Source: Caenorhabditis elegans (Eukaryota; Nematoda; Chromadorea; Rhabditida; Rhabditidae). Taken from it: 64,000 nucleotides of DNA. The position numbers and the translations under genes are program-made. Shown one piece after another: positions 32,457-45,208 of this stretch; position 1 is the first letter of the stretch, and every line of letters begins with the position of its first letter. The notes beneath the pieces are model-generated. The model was not told the origin of the DNA. It was given only the letters and a program-made list of their open reading frames with translations, and made no database searches. The stretch is taken from the NCBI RefSeq assembly GCF_000002985.6, contig NC_003281.10, forward strand, positions 2,356,001 to 2,420,000, in the 5' to 3' direction.

Positions 32457-35159
32457 TCATTATTCACTCTTTCCTACATAATTCTACTGGTTTAAATCCG
32501 TGTTTTTGACGGGAAGTGTATGAAATACTGCAGAATATGACGTCATTTAGGTAGAAAACAAGAATTTGAGTTAAAAAAAAATTTTTTCGAAAAAAAATGT
32601 TTTTTTTGAAAATTTTCTCAAAATTTTTTTTCCCGAAATTTAGATTTTCGCTAACTAAGACTTTTAGTTTTGTTATTACACATTCAAAACCAAATACCAA
32701 GCACCAATATTCATAATTATATTTGTGCTCGGCGAGCACATTGCGCAAGGGATCAAAAATTATTCGCTGAAAAATAATAGACTTTTTCACCTACAATTAA
32801 TAGATTTTTTGACATTTCTGAATGGCATTTGGGCTTCAAATTAAAAAATTGCAGCTGTCTAGTCAAAGTTTATTAAATACTTCGACAAAAAAAAAATTTT
32901 TTGGAAATTTTTTTCAAAACTTCAAAACTTCAAAAATTCATAACTTTTTTCAACTTTCGACTGTAACGTTAATTTTTTCTGTAAAATGAGCAACAAATAT
33001 TTTTTAAATTAAAAAAAATTATAGTCAGCTGATTTGAACAAAAAACTACAGTAACCCAGGTGTTTTCGTTGCGGGAACTGAACTTTTCGAAAAATTGAGA
33101 TATACGGCGAAGTCTAGCCGTTTTGGGGGTCATTTTGAAGGACTCAGCACGAAAATTTTGTTATTACGCACCAGATTCAAAAACATGGTGTTTAAAAAAA
33201 AAGTTTCAAAAAATTAGAAAAAAATTTCAATTTTTTTTTTTGAAATTTTTTCCTAAAATTTTAAAACCACCTAACTTTGTCAGTTTTTCAGATTTTTCAG
33301 TGACTTTTATTTCAAGATGAACACAAAATGTTGGCCTATTCAGTGAACTATACTACTAACAAAAAATTGTCAAGGGGTTTTCGTGGCGGGACCCGAATTT
33401 TCGAAATAATTGAAAAAGGAAAACTGGGCTGGAGTCTGGGCTTGTTTGAAGTCAGTTAGAAACTTAAAACCTACAATATTTTAACTTTCGAGTTTGGAAG
33501 TTAAATATTCAAAAATTTTGAGTCAAAAAAAATTTGAGCCAAAAAAAACAAAGTTTTTTTTCTGAATTTTTTTTTCTAAAAAAAAATCTCTAAAACTAAA
33601 AAAAAAAGTCACATGAATGTGTCAAGTTGATTCAAGTCGTCGTAGTGTGTGTGCAACAGAATAATTGAGCACATAGAAGCACAGAACTCGGCGGCGCTAA
33701 AGACAAAAAAGAAGTGGATGGGGGCGGGGCTCTTTTTCTCTGAATTTCTCTCTGTTTGAAGCTTTGATGAGAGGTGAAGCCTGGACAGAAAAAGTGCGGA
33801 AAATGACAGATGAAAACCATTAATTTGCGGTCGTATACGAAAAATTTCCAAAATTTTTTCCAACAAAAAACAATTGTTTTTTTTTGGACTTTTTTTTGGG
33901 AAATTATTTTTATTTTTCACAATTTTGATATTATGCTCGATTTTGTCAATTTCAATGTGTTCAGCTCGCCAAGGCCTTTAAAACGACCCCCATATTGACT
34001 AGGTTCCCTTTAACCCAAAAGTTTTGAGTCCCGCCACGAAAATCCCTGGGGTACTGTAGTTTTCAAATATTTTTGAAGAAATTTTAATTTTATTCGTTAA
34101 GCGGGTATTTTTTTATTATAGTATACTAAAAAATGCAGAAAAAATAAGAATTTTCGAAAAAGTTGCGAATTTTCAAAATTTTTCAAAAAAATTTTTTTTA
34201 ACTTATTTGGAAATTTTTTGAAAAATCATAACTTTGTCAATTTTTGAGTTTTTTGCTAATTTTTGGTGCACACTGTACCTGAAAACTTATTCTTACAGGA
34301 AAAAATATAAAACATACAATTTCTTCTGAAACTACAGTACCCCGGCTTTTTTTCGTGGCGAGACTCCAAAATTTTTCAAATTTTTTAAAAACTTTTTTGA
34401 AAAATTTTGAAAATTCATAACTTTTGCAGTTTTTGAGGTTTTTTGCTTATTTTTGCTGCACAATGTACTTAAAAACGTATTCTTACAGGAAAAATTCAAA
34501 AAAAAACAAAGTTCCTTCTGAAACTACAGTACACCAAGAGGTTTTCGTGGCAGGAGCCAAAATTTCCGAAATTAGTTAATCTAGACAATCCGAAGTTAGT
34601 TAATCTAGACAAGGTCATTTTGAAGGGCTCAATGAGCTGAAAACAATGAAAATCTTAAAATACAACGCTTTTCAGGTCTGGAAACTAGAAAATAATTTCC
34701 TGAAAACAAAAAAAGGTCTTGTGACTGAAAAATAAGAAGGGAGAGGGGAATAAGTTTAAGGAGGAGCGGAAAACAAGGAAAATAATGAGAAAAACAAGCA
34801 GATTTTCAATTGCTCTGACAGAATTGGACCACACCGGGGCAAATTGAAAAGTTTCGAGCAAAACCTGGAGCAGACGCTTAAGCTCCGTGCCCTGAGGGGA
34901 AAGTGAAACTTTTTCTGGTTGTTTAGATGGGAAAATGAGCAGAAAACGACATGCTAGAAGTTTCATTTTGATTTTGAGCTAAAAAAATTTTTTCGGAAAT
35001 TTCGGGAAAAAATTGGATTTTTATTTCTAAAACTACGTAAATTACAAATTTATAAAGTTATTTTCCAATTCTCTCGCTTTTTTTTTACACCTTACTTTCT
35101 TTCTTCCTGGCTCTAGCCTCAAATTAGGCGGGAAATTTAAATTTCGTGATGAAAATTTA

Positions 35160-38100
35160 AAAAAAAATTGAAAGTATTTAAAAACCTCAAAAATCTGAAA
35201 TTCGAAACCTGAAAACTAAACATTTCAAAAAATCAATATCAAAATCGGATTCTCCATGAAATTTTACCCAGTGGGAGTGTTTTGTTGCTGATTCCAGAGC
35301 CTTCGGTCTGAAAAATGGAGTTCCGGGCTGAAAAATGACGAAAAATTCAAATTTCATAATGAAAAAATCTTTGAAAGTACTTAAATACCTCAAAAATCTG
35401 AAATTCGAAGCCTTAAAACAAAAAATTCAAAAAGCCAATATCAAAATCGAATTCTCCATGTAATTTTACAGCTGGAAAGCATTTTTCTAAGTTACTAGCT
35501 CAAAGATTGAACTTCGACGGTAGCCTCAAAAGTACGCAAAACACCACAGATCTTACGACAAAATGCACAGTTTTGTCAAATTTGACGCTAAAACCCGGAA
35601 AAAAAGCTAATAGGTGTAAAAAATGGAGAGCAATTTGAAAATTTGAAGGAAAAATCGATAATTCAGTGGTTTTCCAGAAAATTACGTTTTTTCAAATATT
35701 TTTTCAAACGAAAAAGGTTAAAAGCACTTGTCACTGGCAATTTCTCTTTGGACAAAAATCAGGAAAAATGCCGAAAAGATGAAGAGGCGGAAGTTGAGGA
35801 ACTCTTTTTTCTCTCAATTTTTCCTCATTTTTGGGACTTTTTTTCGTCAAAAAAAAATGGGAGGAAATCAAGTGGGGGAAAATCGAGTTAATTTGCATGT
35901 TTTGTGTGTGTGTGGACTGAGTTTTGATGGGAAATGGAAGAACGGAAATTAGGTTTCAAGCGCACGCATGCTTTTTCTTTTTTATAAGGTCTTTGGAAGA
36001 AAGATAAAAAATCGAATTTTTTGGAAAAAAATTCAATTTCAGCAGTTTACCGTCAAAAATTTCGGAAAATCAATATAAAAATCAAATTTTTCACTGGTTT
36101 TCAGGCTTAAACCCATTTTTCAGAACTTATCCAGCAAATTTGGCAAAACTGTGCATTTAGTCGTGAGATCAGGTGTCTGCGTACTTTTGGGGCTACCGTA
36201 CCCCTGGAAATGCCGTTTTTGTGCTAGAAATTTAGAAAAAACCGTGTATCTGGCGCAAAAAATAAAAAGGAATTCAAATTTATAAATAAAATTCTAAAAT
36301 TTTAGCTTTAAAACTGAAACTTGGAGATTTTTCGAAATCCGAATTTTCTCAATTTTCCGCAAGTTTTTGAAGAAAATATCACCAACTTCTTGTCATTTTT
36401 TGCACTAAACCTCGTTTTTTCAAAGCTTAGCTAGCAAGTTTGGCAAAATTGTGCATTTTGTCGTGAAATCAGGTGTCTGCGTACTTTTGGGGCTACCGTA
36501 ACCCTCGAAATTCAAAATTTGAGCTAGAAGCTTGGAAAAAAATGTTTTAGATGTAAAATTAAAATGAGAATTCAAATTTGGCATGGAAATCTGAAAAATG
36601 TGAGTTTAAAGACTTGAAATTCCACTTTTTCGATAAAAAATATTTTTAATTATTTTTTGATTGTTTTTTGTTCCTTAAAACACTTTTTTTTTTAATACGA
36701 TGCATATATAGTTTTCAAAAAATTTAAATAAAAATTTGAATATGAAGTGAAAAAAAAAATACAAAAAATACTCATTTTTGACAGAAAAAACACTTTTTTT
36801 TTGAAAATTGGCCAAATTTTTTATTTTTTCAGCGGATTTTCTTATTATTTTCCTCGAACATTTTTGGTTATTATAGCGTAAATGAAGCTCATTTGGAAAC
36901 TGAAAAAATTGCCAAAAAACTTTGAAACAAATCTCGAAAAAAAAATTTTCAAAAAAAAAAATTTTCAAAAAAAAATTGTTTTTTTAATTAAAAAAAAATT
37001 AAAAAAATTTTTTTTTTTCAAATCCCAAATCCAAAAATGTGCCAAAAAACCTAATTTCTTTTTGCCAGGAAGCCGTTTACAACATTTTTCATGGTCTAGT
37101 GAGCTTTAACTCATTTTCAAGAGAAATCCGATACTTTTACGTCGTACATTTGTTCGAATTTCCCCTTTGTTTTTTAGAAGCTTTTTTTCTTTTAAAAAAT
37201 TTAGAAAATCTACTGTGTTTTGATGTTTTAGATGTACAAAAGCTTACATTCGAAAAAAAAATATTGCAAAAAAATTATTAACAAATTATTCCAATTTTTT
37301 CAAAATTGCTCAATTTTCTGCTTTTCACACATAAAAAATTGAATTCAGCTTATTGAGCCCTTCAAAATGAGTCCCATATTGACTAGCCTCCGCGTACTTG
37401 CTCAAAATTCGGGTTTAACAGGTCTCATCACGAATGCTCGTGTTTTCGAAACCTAAAACTAATTTTTTCGGAAAACTAATACGAAATTCGAGTTTCCCAT
37501 CAATTTTCACACCTGGGAAGCATTTTTTAGAAACTTAGCATAAAATTTGAGGTACGGTAGCTCCAAAAGTACGCAAACACCGCAGAGCTCACGACAAAAT
37601 GCACAACTTTGCGAATTTCAGCGCCAGACGGCTGAAAATTTGGGTACAAGCGTAAAAAGTGGTGGTGAACTCGAATTTCGTGACAAAAATCTGAAAAAAA
37701 TTGAAAGTGTTCAAAAACCTCAAAAATCTGAAAATTGGCACCTTAAAACTGAAAATTTCAAAAAATCATTATCAAAATCGGATTCTCCATGTAATTTTAC
37801 CCCTGGGAAGCATTTTTCTAAGTTTCTAACTCAAATTTTGAATTTCGAAGGGTACGGTAGCCCCAAAAGTCCGCAAACACTGCGGAGTTTACGACGAAAT
37901 GCACAACTTTGCGAGTTTTAGTGGCAAACGCCTGAAAATTTGGGTTCTGGGATGAAAAGTGGCGGAAAACTCGAATTTCGCAATGGAAATCTGTAAAAAT
38001 CGGTGCAAATGTTGGAAAACCTCAAGAATCTGAGAATCGACGCCTTAAAACTGAAAATTTCAAAAAATCAATATCAAAATCGGATTCTCCATGTAATTTG

Positions 38101-38300
38101 ACTCCTGGCAAGCATTTTTCTAGGTTTCTAGCTTAAAATTTGGATTTCGAGGGGTACGGTAGCTCCAAAAGTACGCAAACACCGCAGAGCTTACGACAAA
38201 ATGCACAACTTTGCGAGTTTTAGTGCCAAACGCCTGGAAATTTGAGTTTAGGCGTAAAAAGTGACGGGGAGCTCGAATTTCGCAATGGAAATCTGTGAAA
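35160..38300. repeat. Dispersed ~300-bp repeat, tandem at 37490-38300
   Basis: A unit with AAAATCGGATTCTCCATGTA, CGGTAGCTCCAAAAGTACGC, AAACACCGCAGAG and CGACAAAATGCACAACTTTG repeats about every 300 bp, near 37490, 37780 and 38080. Single diverged copies lie near 35250, 35440, 36060 and 36380. A further copy is at 46880-47010, in strm-1 intron 1. Confidence 0.75.
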
Positions 38301-38335
38301 ATCGGTGCAAATGTTAGAAAAATTCAAGGAATAGT

Positions 38336-38341
38336 TTTATT
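38336..38341 (-). terminator. Poly(A) signal of cic-1
   Basis: AATAAA on the minus strand, about 60 bp past the cic-1 stop codon. Confidence 0.55.
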
Positions 38342-38402
38342 GGGAAATATTTACAAAAAATACAGTAAAAAATCGATAAATACAAAAAATTTCCAGAAAA
38401 TT

Positions 38403-41400
38403 CTACAAATGATATCCCTGCTGGTGCTGATGCTGCTGTTGCGGGGGCGGTTGCTGATTCGGTTTCGGCAATTTCGCCATCAACTTCTTCACTTCTTCTT
38501 TCTCATCAAATGACTTCCAAAGTGTGTACATTTTGTAGATTTGCTCAACGCAGTCGGTTACCTGGAAAAAAAATCATAAAAATCCAAAGTTTCCGGGAAA
38601 AATGAAAATTTGGGCATAGCTTCCGCATCTCCGAGTGACAAATGTGCTCTATTGTCAAATTGTTGGCAGAAATACGGTATTTATTCACATTTTCAGCCAA
38701 TTTATGACTGAAAATGTGAATAAATACAATTTTTACTGCAAACAATACGAGTAGAGGCACAAAAGTCACAGGGGAAAATGCTCAGAAATTTGGTGGCCTA
38801 GAAATCCAATTTCGGGCCACCAATTGATTTTAAATTCAAAAACTGAATAGAATTCGGTTTTAGATGCAGAGTTCGATTAAAAAGCGATTCTCCGCCGAAA
38901 AAAACCGTCGAAAATTTCAAAATTTGAACGAAAACTCAGAGTTTTCGGATTGGTGGCCTAGGAAATCAAAAGAGTTCGGCCACCAAATTCCAAAAACCAC
39001 CGAGAATCCGATTTTTCGACTAAAAATTCGGTTTGTTGGCCAAAAAGTGGGCAATATTCCAGTTTTTGAAAATTAATTTGACACGTGGCCTAGAAAACCA
39101 AAAAGTTCGGCTACCAATTAGTTTTTGGGTTCAAATTTTGCAGAGAACTCGATTTTTTTAATCAAAAATTCAGTAAAAAACACAAAAAAAAACGTTAAAG
39201 TTCAAAAAATGACCTTATTCCCAATCGGTGGCCTAGAAATTACAAAAGTTCGGCCATCAGCCAAAAAACTCGGCCACATGGGTAAAAAGGTCCGAAAAAT
39301 TCGATTTTTCAGTTTTTTTTCACTGAAAATCACAGAAGCATCGATTTTCGGGGATTTTCCAGCTCAAATTGCACAAAAATTCAGGTTTTTGCAATTTTTG
39401 AGTTCAATTTTCAAGAAAATGCCAAAAATGTCAAAGTTTCCGTTCTTGACTTTCTAAAATCACAAAAATTCCCTTAATTCCGATTGGTGGCCTAGAAATT
39501 GCAAAAAGTTAGGCCACCATCATTTTTCGGCTGAAAATTGGCAAAATGGGTTAAAAAACTCGGGGTTTTCCACATTTAAAGAAAAATGTTCGAAAATTCC
39601 TATTGGTGGCCTAGAAAGTAAAAAAGTTAGGCCACCAACTTTTTTTCGGCTAAAAATGCTTAAAAAATTGTCTATTTTCGCGGAATTTGCTGGATTTTCT
39701 TGCAAATTCTCTAAAAATTGGCAAATTTCTCGAGTATTGGGTAGAATTTCACGGGAAATCTCAATTTTCCGGTAGAAATCCGAGACCTTTTCAAAATCAG
39801 TGTCAACTTCGACAAGCCAAGCTTCCAATTCTTCTCCACGGCCCATTAATTCCATTGCAACCATAATACTTGATAATCCAATGACATGTGGTGGAAAAAT
39901 CAATGAAACATCACATCTTAGCGAATCATTTGCCACTTTTTGACATTGAGCTTCAATTGCTTCCAGATCTGCAAAAAAATGGAGGTTTTTTGGTGAAAAA
40001 TTGGATTTTTTAGTGAAAAATTGAAAAAATTAGAAATTTTGAATTTTTTAATGAAAAAATGGAAAATTTTGGATTATTTAGTGAAAAATTGGAAAAATCG
40101 AATTTTTTTGAATTTTTTGGTGAAAAATTGGATTTTTTAGTGAAAAATTGGAAAAATCGAATTTTTTTTGAATTTTTTGGTGAAAAATTGGATTTTTTAG
40201 TGAAAAATTGAAAAAATTAGAAATTTTGAATTTTTTAATGAAAAAATGGAAAATTTTGGAATTTTTAGTGAAAAATTGGAAAAATCGAATTTTTTAGTGA
40301 AAGATTGGAAAATTTTGGATTATTTAGTGAAAAATTGGAAAAATCGAATTTTTTTGAATTTTTTGGTGAAAAATTGGATTTTTTAGTGAAAAATTGAAAA
40401 AATTAGAAATTTTGAATTTTTTAATGAAAAAATGGAAAATTTTGGATTTTTTAGTGAAAAATTGGAAAAATCGAATTTTTTTTGAATTTTTTGGTGAAAA
40501 ATTGGATTTTTTAGTGAAAAATTGAAAAAATTAGAAATTTTGAATTTTTTAATGAAAAAATGGAAAATTTTGGAATTTTTAGTGAAAAATTGGAAAAATC
40601 GAATTTTTTAGTGAAAGATTGGAAAATTTTGAATTTTTAGTGAAAAATTGGAAAAATCGAATTTTTTTTGAATTTTTTAGTGAAAAATTGGATTTTTTAA
40701 GTGAAAAATCTAATTTTTAAGTTAAAAATTGGAAAATTTTGAATGATTTTGGGAAAAATTGAAAAAATTGGAAAAATTTGAATTTTTTGAGAAAAAAAAA
40801 AGGAAATTTCTGAAATTTTTTAGGGAACAGTGGAATTTTTTTGATTTTTTTTTTTTGAATTTTTTGGTGAAAAATTGAAAAAAATTGGAAATTTTTGAAT
40901 TTTTCAGTAAAAAAGTGGAAAATTTGGAAAAATTTAAATATTTAGTGAAAAATTGGAAAAATTCGATTTTTTAGTGAAAAATTGGAATTTTTTTTTGAAA
41001 ATTTGAATTTTTTAGTGAAAAATTGAAAAAATTAGAAATTTTGAATTTTTTTAATGAAAAAATGGAAAATTTTGGAATTTTTAGTGAAAAATTGGACAAA
41101 TGGATTTTTTTTTGAATTTCTTAGTGAAAAATTGGATTTTTTAAGTGAAAAATCTAATTTTTTAGTTAAAAATTGGAAAATTTTGAATTTTTAGAGAAAA
41201 AAAAGGAAATATCTGAAATTTTTTAGGGAACAGTGGAATTTTTTTGATTTTTTTTTTGAATTTTTTGGTGAAAAATTGAAAAAAAAATTGGAATTTTTTC
41301 GTGAAAAATTAGGATTTTTTTTGTGAAAATTCAGTTTTGTTTTAAAAACATTTTAAATTTTTAAGAAAAAAATTCCGAAAAATTCTTCGAAAAAATTGAG

Positions 41401-44400
41401 GTTTCCTAATTTTTGGCATATTTTTTGTAGGGGAAAATCAAATTTTCTTCAAAAATTGAATTGCAAATTTTCCACTTTTTTACTGAAAAATTCAAAATTT
41501 TCCAATTTTTCACGAAAAAATCCCAATTTTTTTCAATTTTTCATCAAAAAATTCAAAAAAAAAATCAAAAAAATTCCACTGTTCCCTAAAAAATTTCAGA
41601 TATTTCCTTTTTTTTCTCAAAAAATTCAAAAATTTCCAATTTTTAACTAAAAAATTAGATTTTTCACTTAAAAAATCCAATTTTTCACTAAGAAATTCAA
41701 AAAAAATTCGATGTTTCCAATTTTTCACTAAAAATTCCAAAATTTTCCATTTTTTCATTAAAAAAATTCAAAATTTCTAATTTTTTCAATTTTTCACTAA
41801 AAAATTCCAATTTTTTCCAATTTTCCCCTAATTATTCAAATTTTTCCAAATTTTTCACCCAAAAATTCCAATTTTTTTTCAATTTTTCACCAAAAAATTC
41901 AAAAAAAAAATCAAAAAAATTCCACTGTTCCCTAAAAAATTTCAGATATTTCCTTTTTTTTTCTCTAAAAATTCAAAATTTTCCAATTTTTAACTAAAAA
42001 AATTAGATTTTTCACTTAAAAATCGAATTTTTCGCTAAAAAATTTAATTTTTCCAATTTTTCACTAAAAATTCCAAAATTTTCCATTTTTTCATTAAAAA
42101 TTCAAAATTTTCCAAATTTTCCACTTTTTTACTGAAAAATTCAAAATTTTCCAATTTTTCACTAAAAATTCCACAATTTTCCATTTTTTTCACCAAAAAA
42201 TTCAAAAAAAAAATCAAAAAAATTCCACTGTTCCCTAAAAAATTTCAGATATTTCCTTTTTTTTTCTCAAAAAATTCAAATTTTTCCAATTTTTATCGAT
42301 TTTTTTCCCAATTTTTCCTGGAAAAATCGCAATTTCTCCAATTTTTCACAGTTTTTATCAAAAATTTCCCGGGGGGGGGGGGGGGGGCACCTTTAATAGG
42401 TTGATTAGCAATAGTTGATTGTTGAGTAAATTGTTTCAAATCTTCTAATAATTCAAACATTGGACGTGATGCATGATGTACAACAAGGCAACAATCAAGA
42501 ATTTCAACGAGAATAAACTCGGAATCGTAGACAACTCCATTTTTTGTCGATGTCGTCTCAAATGTCACTCCCCATCGTTTTGGCACTGAAAAATGAAGGG
42601 ATTTAGGGGCGCGAAATTTGAATTTTTGAGGGGAAAATTTGATTTTTAGGCGATTTTTTGGACTAAAACGGGTTTTTTATCGAATTTTTGACGTTTTTAG
42701 TAGAAAAATTGAATTTTTGAGTGGGAGATTTGATTTTTTGGCGATTTTTTGAAGTAAAACGCGTTTTTTCGGACAATTTATGGGTTTTTTAGTAGAAAAA
42801 TTGAATTTTTTAGCGGAAAATTGGTTTTCAGGCGGATTTTTTGGAGTACAACGGGGTTTTTTCCCGAATTTTTTGAAATTTTTTGCATTTTTAGTAGAAA
42901 AATTGAATTTTTTAGCGGAAAATTGGTTTTCAGGCGGATTTTTTGGAGTACAACGGGGTTTTTTCCCGAATTTTTTGAAATTTTTTGCATTTTTAGTAGA
43001 AAAAATTGAATTTTTGAGAGAAAAATTGATTTTTAGACGAATTTTTGGACTACAACGGGTTTTTTATCGAATTTTTGACGTTTTTAGTAGAAAAATTAAT
43101 TTTTTAGTGGGAAATTTGATTTTTTGGCGATTTTTTGAAGTAAAACGCGTTTTTAATAGAATTTTTCGAAATTTTTAGAATTTCTAGCAGAAAAATCGAA
43201 TTTTTGAGGGGAAAATTGGTTTTCAGGCGGGTTTTTTTCGAATTTTTTGAAATTTTTTGCATTTTTAGTAGAAAAAATTGAGTTTTAGACGAATTTTTGG
43301 ACTAAAACGGGTTTTTTATCGAATTTTTGACGTTTTTAGTAGAAAAATTGAATTTTTGAGTGGGAGATTTGATTTTTTGGCGATTTTTTGAAGTAAAACG
43401 CGTTTTTAATAGAATTTTTCGAAATTTTGGGTATTTTTTAGCATAAACATTGAATTTTTGAGTGGAAAATTGACAAAATTCTGTTGTTTCTGCTGAAAAA
43501 CTGGTTTTTTAAAAGAAAAATTGAATTTTTGATTAGAAAATTTGATTTTTAGGCCATTTTTTGGCCTAAGAAGAGGTTTTTATTCTAATTTTCTGTGATT
43601 TTTAGCGTTTTTAGCAGAAAAATTACATTTTAGACGGATTTTAGGACTAAAAAGGGGTATTTTATGAATATTTTCTGAACATTTCGGCGTTTTCCGCAGA
43701 AAAATTGAATTTTTTAGTGGAAAATTTGATTTTCAGGTGGATTTTTGGACTAAAACGCATTTTTGGTCGAATTTTTTACAATTTCTGGCGTTTTTAACAG
43801 AAAAATTGAATTTTTGAGGGTAAAATTGATTTAAGGCGATTTTTTGAAGTAAACCGGGTTTTTAATTAAATTTTCTTAAGTTTTTGGTTTTTTTAGCAAA
43901 AAAAAGATGAATTTTTGAGTGGAAAATTGATAAATTTTGGTTTTTTCTGTCGAAAATAGATTTTCAGGCAATTTTTTTGAAGTGAAAACGAGTTTTTTAT
44001 CGAATTTTTGAAATTTTCGGCGTTTTTAGCGAAAAATCGAATTTTTCAGGTTAAAAATTGACAAAATCCGATTTTTCCACACAAAAAACGATTTTTAGAC
44101 GAATATTAGGACTAAAACGGGTCTTTATGGGTATTTCCTGAACTTTTAACCGTTTTTAACAGAAAAATCGAATTTTTAAGTGGAAAATTTGATTTTTAGG
44201 CGATTTTTTGGACTAAAACGGGTTTTTTTCTGGTAAGTTGGGCGTTTTTAGTTTTTTTAATTAAATTTTTCTGAAAATTGGCCGTAATTTTTTTATTTTT
44301 GGCGTTTTTAGGAAAGCATCGAATTTTTGAGTGAAAAAGAGGCAAATTTTTCGAGTTTTTCGAGTTTTTCAGCTTAAAAATCGATTTTCAGGCGATTTTT

Positions 44401-45208
44401 TGGATTAATAAGCGGAAAATGAGCTGCAAGAGTGGAATTTCAAATTTTTTTGAGACAAAACTTGACTCAAAAACTGTTTTTTTTTTTTGGTTATTGAGGT
44501 GATTTTTAGAGTTTCTAGCTGAAAAATTTGGATTTCAGCGGTTTTTAAGTGAAAAATTGATGTTTTTTCCGGGTGTTTTTTCGGTTCAAAAGCCTATTTT
44601 TCACTAAATTTTCCAATTTTCAGCCGGATTTCCGCGTTTTTCTGCCAATTTTTTGCAATTTTTCCGTCGTAAAAACGCACAAACGATAGCTGTATTTTTC
44701 AGAAAGCTTGAGACGCTCAACGTAGTGTGTTCTTCAACTTTACACGCTAAAAATAATGCTGTAGAGGCTACGAGGAATGGGCACATGTCACGGAACGATT
44801 GCCTGAAAAATTCGACGTTTTTCCAGGTTTTTTATCATTTTTTTCCGAATAAACCTTAGATAAAATCGCTTAAAATAGATAATCGCAGTTGCAATAACCT
44901 GTTGACGGAGTTTACATCCAACATTTGCCTGTGAGTGGGCTCCTTCTGTGGCGACGGCGGTTATAACTGAAAAAAAACCAAAAATTATCGATTTTTTCGA
45001 GGAAAAAGTAAGGAAAAATTACAATTCGCCCAGAAAATATTCAATCGATTGTACTCTTCCTCGTTATAAATCTTCATATCCTCGGCGCGTTGCTTCCAAA
45101 TCTCGGTTTTATCGAAAATCCATTGTTGGCTGGAAAAAATGGGATTTTTTTGGGTTTTTCAATGGGATTTACTTACCAATGACTGCTTTTCCAGAAATTT
45201 AAAGCCAT
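38403..45208 (-). CDS. cic-1: Cyclin C, Mediator kinase-module subunit
   Basis: Cyclin C partners CDK8 in the Mediator kinase module and controls RNA polymerase II transcription in the nucleus. Seven exons join in frame to 302 aa: 45177-45208, 45023-45129, 44855-44966, 44681-44802, 42391-42585, 39787-39968 and 38403-38561. The start MALNFWKSSHCQQWIFDK matches the MAGNFWxSSH...W opening of metazoan cyclin C. The cyclin box shows LRQQVIATAIIYFKRFYLR, CPFLVASTALFLACKVEEH and LVEILDCCLVVHHASRP. The second fold shows LRCDVSLIFPPHVIGLSSIM, and near the end comes LWKSFDEKEEVKKLMAKLPK. The C-terminus is Gln/Pro/His-rich. A short insertion (around TEGAHSQANVGCK) precedes the LRQQ helix relative to the vertebrate protein. 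Two introns exceed 2 kb and are packed with low-complexity repeats. The promoter region is shared divergently with strm-1. Confidence 0.95.
38595..39650. repeat. Stem repeat and GGTGGCC modules in the last cic-1 intron
   Basis: A minus-oriented GTATTTATTCACATTTT-stem repeat (about 38600-38780) is followed by at least six GGTGGCC/GGCCACC modules (38795, 38945, 39080, 39225, 39483 and 39603). None overlaps the flanking exons. Confidence 0.7.
39985..42300. repeat. 2.3-kb low-complexity fold-back in cic-1 intron 5
   Basis: The left half (to about 41340) is a tandem jumble of TTTTTAGTGAAAAATTGGAA and AAATCGAATTTTTTT units, with higher-order repetition of about 165 and 305 bp. The right half (about 41470 onward) is largely its reverse complement (TTCCAATTTTTCACTAAAAA). 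A diagnostic block, TTTTTTAGGGAACAGTGGAA, occurs on the left near 40820 and 41220 and inverted on the right near 41570, 41920 and 42220. The spacer centre is near 41400. Confidence 0.85.
42371..42387. repeat. G17/C17 homopolymer next to the cic-1 exon 5 donor
   Basis: CCC is followed by seventeen consecutive G on the plus strand. On the cic-1 strand the intron begins GTG followed by seventeen C. G tracts of about this length can form G-quadruplexes and are the class deleted in dog-1/FANCJ-deficient worms (established knowledge). Confidence 0.8.
42600..44420. repeat. Degenerate ~60-120-bp tandem repeats in cic-1 intron 4
   Basis: Repeated blocks read TTTTTAGTAGAAAAATTGAA, GGAAAATTGGTTTTCAGGCG and AACGGGTTTTTT. 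Two copies of about 119 bp at 42785-42903 and 42904-43022 are nearly identical, while the rest are diverged. Long frames in both strands come from the period. Confidence 0.75.

Larger units (their letters stand above)
30600..38390. other. 7.8-kb repeat-rich intergenic region, no supportable gene
   Basis: Fold-back repeats of the GGGTCCCGCCACGAA family lie near 31140, 31735, 32060, 33040, 33960, 34330, 34520 and 37340, several degenerate. Non-repetitive islands at about 32640-32800, 33610-33830, 34690-34980 and 35690-35960 interrupt them. The island at 33610-33830 is CT-rich on the minus strand and might hold a distal promoter or 5' exon of the four-helix protein gene. Open frames in the islands lack splice-consistent extension or recognisable domains, so I call no gene. 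Confidence 0.45.

Noticed and set aside
34685..34966. 93-codon minus-strand frame (MKLLACRFLLIFPSK...)
   Set aside because: The hydrophobic run is typical of reverse-read A-rich DNA. There are no partner exons and no family resemblance.
42780..43178. 132-codon frame with VEKLNFLAENWFSGGFFGVQ repeats
   Set aside because: Comes from two 119-bp non-coding tandem units in a cic-1 intron.
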